From Achromobacter mucicolens (GTDB lineage: Bacteria > Pseudomonadota > Gammaproteobacteria > Burkholderiales > Burkholderiaceae_B): 64,000 nt of DNA. A program made the position numbers and the translations under genes. Of the stretch, positions 43,695 to 51,700 are shown piece by piece; the first letter of the stretch is position 1, and every line of letters begins with the position of its first letter. The notes beneath the pieces were generated by a model that worked only from the letters and a program-made list of their open reading frames with translations, was not told where the DNA came from and ran no database searches. The stretch lies in assembly GCF_902859725.1 (NCBI RefSeq), contig NZ_CADIJP010000013.1:1-64000 (forward strand), given 5' to 3'.

Positions 43695-44606
43695 ATGCTT
43701 GAGCGCATCCATCTGAGCATCGTGCAGCAGGTCGAGAAACAGGGCTCCTTGACGGCCGCCGCGGGCGTGCTGAACCTGACCCAATCGGCGCTGAGCCACA
43801 GCATGAAAAAGCTGGAGCAGCAGCTGGGCACCGATATCTGGCTGCGCGAAGGAAGGCGGCTTCGCCTGACGCAGGCCGGCCAGTATCTGCTGGCGGTGGC
43901 GAACCGGGTGTTGCCGCAGCTGGACCTGGCCGAAGAGCGGCTGGGCCAGTTCGCCCAGGGCGAACGCGGCGCGCTGCGCATCGGCATGGAATGCCACCCG
44001 TGCTATCAGTGGCTGCTCAAGGTGGTGGCGCCCTATCTTGCGGCGTGGCCGGACGTGGATGTGGACGTGAAGCAGAAGTTTCAGTTTGGCGGCATCGGGG
44101 CGCTTTTCGGCTACGAAATCGACCTGCTGGTCACGCCCGACCCGCTGTTCAAGCCGGGATTGAAGTTTGAACCGGTGTTCGATTACGAGCAGGTGCTGGT
44201 GGTGGCCAAGGGCCACCCCTTGGCATCCGTCGCGTATGTGAAGCCCGAGCAACTGACGCAGGAAGTGCTCATCAGCTATCCCGTCGATATCGAGCGTCTG
44301 GACATCTACAACCAATTCCTTTTGAAGGCGGGCGTCACGCCCAAGCGGCACAAGGCGATCGAGACCACCGACATCATGCTGCAGATGGTGGCCAGCGGCC
44401 GCGGCGTGGCGGCGCTGCCGCGCTGGCTGGTCGAGGAGTACGCGGTCAAGATGGATCTGGTGCCGGTGCGCTTGGGCCCGCGCGGCATCGCCAAGCAGAT
44501 CTTTCTGGGATCGCGCGAGGCCGATGACGCCCTGGATTACCAGCGAGCGTTCATCGAGATGGCGCGTCAGCCTGCGGCTGCGAGTGCCGCCTCTGCCACG
44601 CGGTGA
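43695..44606 (+). CDS. LysR family regulator, MetR-like, divergent from FMN reductase/mesXD
   Basis: A 303-aa LysR protein. The winged helix includes HLSIVQQVEKQGSLTAAAGV and SALSHSMKKLEQQLG. The effector domain has the MetR-type GMECHPCYQWLLKVVAPYL and LLVTPDPLFKPGLKFEPVFD. MetR senses homocysteine and controls methionine genes, which fits the divergent mesX-mesD genes. The 173-bp gap holds an ATCCA-N6-TGGAT repeat near the start codon as a possible operator. Confidence 0.9.
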   Translation: MLERIHLSIVQQVEKQGSLTAAAGVLNLTQSALSHSMKKLEQQLGTDIWLREGRRLRLTQAGQYLLAVANRVLPQLDLAEERLGQFAQGERGALRIGMECHPCYQWLLKVVAPYLAAWPDVDVDVKQKFQFGGIGALFGYEIDLLVTPDPLFKPGLKFEPVFDYEQVLVVAKGHPLASVAYVKPEQLTQEVLISYPVDIERLDIYNQFLLKAGVTPKRHKAIETTDIMLQMVASGRGVAALPRWLVEEYAVKMDLVPVRLGPRGIAKQIFLGSREADDALDYQRAFIEMARQPAAASAASATR

Positions 44607-44651
44607 AATCATCGAGCACGCAAGCGTGATCGACTCAACAAGAAGAAGTAA

Positions 44652-45575
44652 TCAGGCAGGCAGCGGATCTTCAGCGCCTGACATGTACCGCGTGCACAGC
44701 TCGCTGAGCCGAAGCAGTGCCGGGGGCAAGGTCTTGCCCTCGAGCGTGACGAAGACGAACTGCGACGACAGCTCGAGCGCCGGGCGCACGTCGACATGCA
44801 CGAGTTCGCCGCGCGCGATGGCCGGTTGCGCCACGCGCAGCACGCCGAAGAAGACGGTGTCGGTGGTGCGGACCAGATCAACCAGCGCCTGGATGTCATT
44901 CGACTGGTATTGGATCGCGTCGATGAAGTGGACCGGCGGACCGAAATACGCGTTGAGCCGGTGCAGCACTTCGTCGCTCATGGCGCGGCCGCTGGCCGCC
45001 ACCGCGTAGCGGCGCAGCGCGTCGAAATCCAGGCCATTCTTGCCCGCCAGCGGATGGCCTGCGCGCACCACGAAGCCGAGCGGGGTGCGCGGGAAGAAGC
45101 GCAGGTGCAGGTCGGCGTCTGCGGGGATGTGATTGCGATGCACCACCAGGGCGTCCACCGCGCCTTCGCGTAGCTCCTGGACCTGCATCTCGGGCGTGCC
45201 GCCGCTCAGCAGCAGCTTGATGGCCGGGTAGCGTTCCTTCATCTCGCGCAGCAGCGGTAGCGACAGGATTGCGGTGGGTGTCGGGCCCAGTCCCAACCGC
45301 AGCGAGCCCCCCGCATAGTCGGCCAGCAGGCTGGCGCTGCGGCGCAATTCGGCAAGTTCGACGCGAATTCTGCGCGCGCGCACGATGGCCAGCTCGCCCA
45401 GCGCCGTCAGTGTTTTCCCTTTGTCGCGTTCCAGCAGACGTCCGCCCAGCGTGTCTTCAAGCGCCTGGATGCTGCGGCTGAGCGCTGGCTGCGTCAGATG
45501 CAATTTGGCTGCCGCGCGGCTGAAAGAGCGGGTTTCGACCAGCACGAGGAAGTGTTCGAGCTGCTGAAGGTTCAT
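44652..45575 (-). CDS. LysR family transcriptional regulator
   Basis: A 307-aa LysR protein with winged helix (LEHFLVLVETRSFSRAAAKL, QPALSRSIQALEDTLG) and PBP2 domain (GGSLRLGLGPTPTAILSLPL). It converges with the MetR-like gene, 45 bp away, and is divergent from the Bug protein gene. The 123-bp gap between them is AT-rich with ATTACG...CGTAAT and TTAATTATG-type repeats, suggesting that it controls the Bug/serine-hydrolase genes. Confidence 0.9.
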   Translation of the reverse strand: MNLQQLEHFLVLVETRSFSRAAAKLHLTQPALSRSIQALEDTLGGRLLERDKGKTLTALGELAIVRARRIRVELAELRRSASLLADYAGGSLRLGLGPTPTAILSLPLLREMKERYPAIKLLLSGGTPEMQVQELREGAVDALVVHRNHIPADADLHLRFFPRTPLGFVVRAGHPLAGKNGLDFDALRRYAVAASGRAMSDEVLHRLNAYFGPPVHFIDAIQYQSNDIQALVDLVRTTDTVFFGVLRVAQPAIARGELVHVDVRPALELSSQFVFVTLEGKTLPPALLRLSELCTRYMSGAEDPLPA

Positions 45576-45698
45576 CCGCGGCCCCTGATTTTATTACGCG
45601 TTAATTATGGTTTGATGATGAATTATGCATTGGACGTAATGAAAAAGCGCTACCAGAATGCGGGTCTTCAACGTCCGATTTCCTCTGGAGCACTGGCC

Positions 45699-46715
45699 AT
45701 GGCCCGCGATTTGCCCTTTCCGCAGTCGAATTCCCGCGTCGTTCAACGGCTGATGGGCCTGGCTGCGGCCGGTTCGCTGGTCCTGGCCTTTGCCGCGCCT
45801 GCCGCGGCGGCGGACTGGCCCGCGCGCCCGGTGTCGGTGGTGGTGCCAGTGGCTGCCGGTGGCGCGGCCGATGCGCTGGCGCGCGCCTGGGCCGCCTATG
45901 CCAGCAAGGAAATCGGCGGCACCGTGGTGGTGGAGAACAAGCCCGGCGCCAACGGCAGCATCGCCGCCGCCTTCGTGGCCAAGCAACCGGCGGACGGCTA
46001 CGCGCTGCTGTTTGGCAGTACGTCGAACATGTCGGTGAATCCGTTTACCTACTCGCAACTGGCCTACAACCCGACGCGCGATTTCGATCCGGTCACGAAG
46101 ATCGCCGGCACCTCGCAGGTGCTGGTGGCCAATCCCGCGACTGGTATACGGTCGGTGGACGATCTGGTGAAGAAGGCCAAGGCCAATCCGGGCCACCTGA
46201 ACTACGGCTCGGCGGGCATCGGCAACTCCACGCACTTGAACGTCGCGTTCCTGGCCGAACACTTCCAGATCGACATGTCGCACGTGCCTTACAAGGGCGC
46301 GGCGCCGGCCATGATGGACCTGATCGGCGGGCAGATCGACCTGACGGCTGACGCCCTGACCGGTGCAGTACCGCAAGTCAAGACCGGCAAGGCGGTGCCG
46401 CTGGTGATCTTCGGCGCCGATCGTGTTGCGCAGTTGCCCGACGTCCCCACGATCGCGGAGGTCGGCGTGCAAGGCTTTCCGGGCGATGCCTGGTATGGCC
46501 TGATGGCCCCGAAGGGCACGCCGCCGGAAATCGTGACGCGGCTCACCGAGGCCACGCGCAAGTTCTGGGCCGACCCGGCCGTACGCAAGCAGATGGACGA
46601 GATCTACATGACGCCGCCCAAGGAACTTGGCGCCGCATCGGTGGCGCAATCGATGAAGACCGAGGCCGAGGTCTGGGGCCCGATCGTCAAGCGCCTCGGC
46701 ATCCGCAACGACTGA
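45699..46715 (+). CDS. Bug-family tripartite tricarboxylate transporter substrate-binding protein
   Basis: A 338-aa protein with a signal peptide (VVQRLMGLAAAGSLVLAFAA, cleaved near AAAADWP). It has the Bug core PVSVVVPVAAGGAADALARA, VVENKPGANGSIAAAF and HVPYKGAAPAMMDLIGGQID. TGGAGCACTGGCC precedes the ATG at 45699; the longer upstream frame is probably leader. Ligand unknown, and no TctAB genes are present. It is followed by an intrinsic terminator and then a serine hydrolase. Confidence 0.92.
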   Translation: MARDLPFPQSNSRVVQRLMGLAAAGSLVLAFAAPAAAADWPARPVSVVVPVAAGGAADALARAWAAYASKEIGGTVVVENKPGANGSIAAAFVAKQPADGYALLFGSTSNMSVNPFTYSQLAYNPTRDFDPVTKIAGTSQVLVANPATGIRSVDDLVKKAKANPGHLNYGSAGIGNSTHLNVAFLAEHFQIDMSHVPYKGAAPAMMDLIGGQIDLTADALTGAVPQVKTGKAVPLVIFGADRVAQLPDVPTIAEVGVQGFPGDAWYGLMAPKGTPPEIVTRLTEATRKFWADPAVRKQMDEIYMTPPKELGAASVAQSMKTEAEVWGPIVKRLGIRND

Positions 46716-46720
46716 TCTGT

Positions 46721-46743
46721 GCCGGGCCCCGCGCCCGGCTTTT
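46721..46743 (+). terminator. Intrinsic terminator after Bug gene
   Basis: GCCGGGC and GCCCGGC form a 7-bp stem with a CCCGC loop and a following TTTT run, 6 nt after the stop. The serine-hydrolase gene starts only 13 nt after it, so read-through or a separate promoter is needed for that gene. Confidence 0.7.
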
Positions 46744-46756
46744 ACTTGAGGCATCC

Positions 46757-47956
46757 ATGAACGCAATCCCCACCGCGCCGCTGGCCGAAGCCGTTGAACA
46801 CCTGCCGCGCGGGGAAGACTTCCTGCTGTGGCCGCCCTGCCTGCAGTCCTATGGCTACCGCATCGTCGACCGCCTGTTCGCCACCCGCACCATCCAGCGC
46901 GGTCCGACGCCCCGGCCCCTGCCGCGCGCGCCAGAGATCGACGTGCGTTATACGCAGGACGGCGACACGTTCGGCGTGGGCGACCTGATGGACCGCAACA
47001 ACGTGGCCGGCCTGATCGCGATCCACCGCGGCCACATCGTGCTGGAACGTTATGGGCTGGGCTTTCAGCCGCAGGAGCGCTGGTCCACCATGTCCACCGT
47101 GAAATCCATGACGGCCATGCTGACCGGCGCGGCGCTGCACGATGGCGCCATCAAGAGCCTGGACGATCCGGTCACCGCCTATGTGCCGGCGCTGGCAGGC
47201 TGCGCCTACGATGCCGTCACGGTCCGGCATCTGCTCACGATGTCGTCCGGCATCGCGTGGGAAGAGAATTACACCGACAAGGCGTCCGACGTGAACCGCT
47301 ACAGCAAGTCGCTGGCCGACAAGGTGCCGGGCGGCGTGCTGTCGCTGCTGCGCGCGTGCCATCGTGCCCACGACGCCGGACGCTTCTGGCACTACAACAC
47401 CGGCGACACCTATTTGCTGGGCGCCGTGCTGAGCGCGGCGACTGGCGGCACGTTGGCCGACTACATGTCGCGCCGCATCTGGCAGCCCTGCGGGATGGAA
47501 TTCGACGGCTTCTATACGCTGGAATCCGAAGACGGCCAGGAGATCGGCGGCAGCCGCGCCGGCATGACGCTGCGCGACATCGGCCGATTTGCCCAGTTTG
47601 TGCTTGATGATGGCGTGGCCAATGGCGAGCGCATCCTGCCCGAGGGATGGGTCGCGCAGTCCGGTACGCCCGCGTTTCGGATTCCGCCCGATCTTCATAC
47701 CGCGCAGCGCCAGGCCCTGGGGCTCACGGCCTACGGCTACAGCTGGTGGCTGCGCGAGGACGGCGCCATGATGGCAATGGGCCACTCCGGCCAGCGCATC
47801 TTCATCGACACCCGCGCGCAGTTGGCGGTGGTGCAGCTTGCCGCCTATCCGGAGCCTAAATACCTGAGCGCCAATGAGCCCGACCGCGACGCGGGCCTGA
47901 ACGCCTTTATCATGGCGCTGCGCGACGCCATCAGCGCGTCGCCTGCCGCAGGCTGA
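46757..47956 (+). CDS. Serine hydrolase of the beta-lactamase (class C/esterase EstB-like) family
   Basis: A 399-aa protein with the penicillin-binding-protein fold. The active serine is in the S-x-x-K motif STVK (Ser113, Lys116), the second motif is a tyrosine-containing HYNTGDT loop, and the third motif is HSG near residue 342. No signal peptide is seen, so this is more likely a cytoplasmic esterase or amidohydrolase than a beta-lactamase. It lies immediately downstream of a Bug binding protein, which suggests catabolism of an imported ester or amide. Confidence 0.88.
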   Translation: MNAIPTAPLAEAVEHLPRGEDFLLWPPCLQSYGYRIVDRLFATRTIQRGPTPRPLPRAPEIDVRYTQDGDTFGVGDLMDRNNVAGLIAIHRGHIVLERYGLGFQPQERWSTMSTVKSMTAMLTGAALHDGAIKSLDDPVTAYVPALAGCAYDAVTVRHLLTMSSGIAWEENYTDKASDVNRYSKSLADKVPGGVLSLLRACHRAHDAGRFWHYNTGDTYLLGAVLSAATGGTLADYMSRRIWQPCGMEFDGFYTLESEDGQEIGGSRAGMTLRDIGRFAQFVLDDGVANGERILPEGWVAQSGTPAFRIPPDLHTAQRQALGLTAYGYSWWLREDGAMMAMGHSGQRIFIDTRAQLAVVQLAAYPEPKYLSANEPDRDAGLNAFIMALRDAISASPAAG

Positions 47957-48081
47957 TTTGCGAATTAGAGGGACGGTTAACAACGCTTAAAATCGCCGCA
48001 TTTGCAGTGGGATGGCTGCCCCACGCGGCATGCGAGGCACGAAATCATCGGAGCCTGTCCGCCTCGCAAGGAGTCATAGCG

Positions 48082-48762
48082 TTGAACATACACAAACTGG
48101 GCGCGCCCTCGGCGATCGTCTATATCGTCGACGACCACCCCGAGGTCAGCCAGTCGCTGTTCCGCCTGCTGTCATCGATCGGCATCCATGCCGAGACCTT
48201 CGACTCGATCAGCGCGTTTCAGGCGGCGGCGCGTCCCCCGGTGCCTTCCTGCCTGATCCTGGATCTTCAACTGTCCGACGGCGATGGGCTGACGCTGCAG
48301 GCTCGCCTGCGCGAGCTGGGCGATCACATTCCGATCGTGGTGGTGACGGGCTTTGGGGATATCCGGCAGACGGTCAAGGCGATGAAAGCCGGTGCGATCG
48401 ATTTTCTCGAAAAGCCCATCTCCGAGCAACGGCTGCTGGACTCCGTGCATCGCGCGCTGGAATCGGATGCCGCGCGGCGCGCCAAGGAGCAGGAATTCGA
48501 GAAGATCCTGGCGCTGTACCGGACATTGACGGCGCGCGAGCAGCAGGTGATCGGGATGATTGCGTCAGGCTGCCTGAACAAGGAAGTCGCACAGCAGTTG
48601 GGCATCAGCGAAGTGACCGTCAAGGCGCATCGGGCAAGTGCCTACCGCAAGATGCAGGCGCGCAGCTTTGCGCAACTGGTGCAGATGATCATCAAGGTCA
48701 ATCCGAGAGTTGCCGCGCACGCCGTGCAATTGCGCGGCGATGGCGATGGCGACGGCGAATAA
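48082..48762 (+). CDS. FixJ/NarL-type response regulator
   Basis: A 226-aa regulator with receiver (VYIVDDHPEVSQSLF, phospho-acceptor Asp61 in LILDLQLSDGDG, conserved Lys in FLEKPIS) and C-terminal LuxR helix-turn-helix (LTAREQQVIGMIASGCLNKE, SEVTVKAHRASAYRKM). A TTG at 48082 is preferred as start because AAGGAG lies 8 nt upstream; the in-frame ATG at 48007 has no such site. It ends 11 bp from the end of the giant histidine-kinase gene on the opposite strand, its likely partner. Confidence 0.88.
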   Translation: MNIHKLGAPSAIVYIVDDHPEVSQSLFRLLSSIGIHAETFDSISAFQAAARPPVPSCLILDLQLSDGDGLTLQARLRELGDHIPIVVVTGFGDIRQTVKAMKAGAIDFLEKPISEQRLLDSVHRALESDAARRAKEQEFEKILALYRTLTAREQQVIGMIASGCLNKEVAQQLGISEVTVKAHRASAYRKMQARSFAQLVQMIIKVNPRVAAHAVQLRGDGDGDGE

Positions 48763-48773
48763 GGCCGGATGAT

Positions 48774-51700
48774 TCAGGCCTGCGCGGGCAACGAAAAATA
48801 GAACACCGCGCCCACCGGGCTGTTGGGCCGCGCCCACATCTGGCCGTGATGCAGCTGGATGATTTCGCGGCAGATGGCCAGGCCCATTCCCAGGCCTTGG
48901 GTCTTGGTGGTGAAGAACGGATCGAACAGTTTCTTCACCGACGCCGCATCGATGCCGCTGCCGGTATCGAGCACCTCCACCAGCAGTTCGTCCGCCGAAG
49001 ACGGCCGGGTGACGACGCGCAACTGCCGCGCGCCTGGCGCCTGCTTCATGGCATCGACCGCATTGACATACAGGTTGAGCAGGACTTGCTGAAGCTGAAC
49101 GCGGTCGCCGCTCGTTTGCAGGGGCGCATCGGCCAGATCCAGCGTGACGTCGACGTCGCTGCAATCGAGCTCGGATCTCAGCAGCGCCAGGGTTTCCTTC
49201 ACAAGTCCATTCAGTTCGACGGGGGCGAAAGCTGCCGGCGCTTTCTTGATGAGCGCCCTTACGCCGGAAATGATCGAGCCGGCGCGTTGGCCGCTTTGCA
49301 CGATGCGCCGCAATGATTCCGCCACCTCTTCGGTGTTGGGCGGGGTGCGCGCAATCCAGTTCAGCGCCGCCTGCGCTTCTGTCAGGACTGCCGAGACCGG
49401 CTGGCTGACGTCGTGGGCGATGGAGGCGGTCATCGAGCTGACAGTGGTCATGCGGGTGACGTGGGCCAGATCCGACTGGATCTGCTGCATCTTGGTCTCT
49501 GCGGCCTTGCGTTCGGACAGGTCGAGCACAAACGAGACGCCCTGGTTGTCGCCGGCGGCAAACCGGGCCGCGCCGAGCAGCACCGGCACGCGCCGGCCAT
49601 CCTTGCGGATCAGTTCTGTTTCCACCGGTTCGGCGGTCTCGCGCAGCAGCAGCTCGTCCAGCGTCACCGGGCCGCCGCGCGACACAAGCGCGGTCCACTT
49701 CAAGCGGCCCGAGCTTACGTCGTCGCGGTCGTAACCGGTCATGGACAGGAAGTGGTCGTTGGCTTCCAGCACTTGCCCCTCGATGCTCCAGAACCAGATC
49801 CCGATGATGTTGGCCTCGACCAGCCGTTGAATCCGTGCCTCGCGCTGCGCCAGGTCACGGTATAGCCGCGCGCGCTCGATCGCGATGGCGGCCTGCGAGG
49901 CCAGCAGGCGCAGCACGGCGGTGCGGTGCGGCGCAAAGACGCCGCGCGCCAGGGTGTTTTCCAGGTAAAGCACGCCGATGGATTTGGACTGCGTGGTGAG
50001 CGCCAGGCACAACACCGACGGCAGCCGCGCGGCGCGCACGTAGGGGTCGCCGGTGAAGGCGCCGGCGCTCCACGCATCGTCCAGCACGATGGTTTCACCC
50101 GTGCGCCAGCCGTAGTTCACGATCTGCTGCGGCAGGCCGGCCTCGTCCAGCGACTGCGCGTGCTGGCTGATCGCAACGGAATCGCCGGACGTGGTGGCAA
50201 TGGCGCGCACATACAGGTCACCATCGGCATGCAGGACGAGCACGCCGCGCGTGGCGCCGGCCTGCTCCAGCGCGATCTTCATCAGCTTGTCGAGCAGCGT
50301 CTGCAAGTCCAGCGCACTGGCGAGCGCGCGGGAGATGTCGATGACGGTGGCCAGATCCAGGCTCTCCACCGGCGTTTCGATTGTGGAATCGTGGGCGGCG
50401 GTGCCAAGATCCACGAACAGCGTGGGGTGCAACGCATCGATCTGCCTGACCTTGCCGGACGCGCCCCAATGCTGATAGCAGGCGCGCGCGTGTTGCAGGT
50501 ACGTATGCGCGATGCGTTGCTGGCCACGGCTTTGGAAAAACCGAGCGGCGCATTCATTGGCCAGCCCTTCGACATGGACAAGGCCGTGGTCGCTGGCGCA
50601 ATGGATGGCATCGTCGTAGCGCTGCATGGCGTCCAGGATGTCGCCCTTTACCCGCGCGACTTCGGCGTCTATCAGCATCCGCTGGCTTTGGAAGTTGGAG
50701 GGGCAGGACGCCGCCCACGGACGCAGCTTCGCCAGATGGACCTCTATCGCAGCCAGCGTGGCAGCTTGTCCCGCCGGACTTGCGGGCGTGGGGCACCAAG
50801 CGTGCGCCAGCGCGGAGTAGAAGTGGAACTCCATTTCCTCGACGAACGCCAGAGATGTCCAGACGAACCGTGAGGCTACCTCGCTTGCCCGCACGGCGTC
50901 CGGGAAATCGCCGCCGAACACCCTGGCCTGCAGCTTGCGCAGGTAGTGCCAGCACGCCGTGACATTCCAGCCGGCCTCGGCCTGGAGCTTGCGCTCGAAA
51001 TCGGCCTCGGTGAATCCAGCGTCGTCCAGCGTGCCGAAATGCGGCGTCATGCCTTGCAGCATCTTGGCCAGTTGCAGTTGCGACGTGTACCGGTCCAGGA
51101 CTTCAAGCCCGGCCTTGCGCGCGAATGCCAGGCCGCGGCTGGCGTCGGCGCGGATGGCGTCCAGCGCGCCGCCGGAGGCCAGCATATGCGTGACCAGGCT
51201 GTTCAGCGCGAAGGATGCGTAGGTCCAGTCGCCCTGCTGGCTGGCCAGTTCGAAGGCGGTCTGCAGCATGTTGCGCGCCTCGCTGATCGGCTGCGACCAG
51301 GGAACGATCTGGCCGCCGAACACCTGATAGACCCGCGCGGCGAAGCGGACCTGCGCGCGCTGCTGGACCTGGTCGACGCCCAGCTTGCCGAAGGCGTAGC
51401 CGTCTGCGTAGTCGCCGGTACGCGCGGCCAGGATCATGCCCAGCCACGCGTATCCCAGGCTGGACGCATCCGTGTTGCCGTGCCGCAAGCTCAGGTTGGC
51501 CATGCGCAGGATGACGCGCTCGCGCAGATTCGCAAAGAGCGTCCAGGCCGGCGGCAGCAGTGCGGTCAGCACGCCCATCGTCGCTTCCGCTTCCGGGTTC
51601 TCCATCGCGGGCAGGTCCAGCAGCGTAGCCGCGGGCCGGCCGGCCCGCAGCGCATTGAATTGGGCGTACTCGTCCGAGACGGCCTCATCGGAAGGGTTGT

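Noticed and set aside
46757-47956. Antibiotic-resistance beta-lactamase
   Set aside because: The fold motifs are present but there is no export signal, and the context is catabolic.
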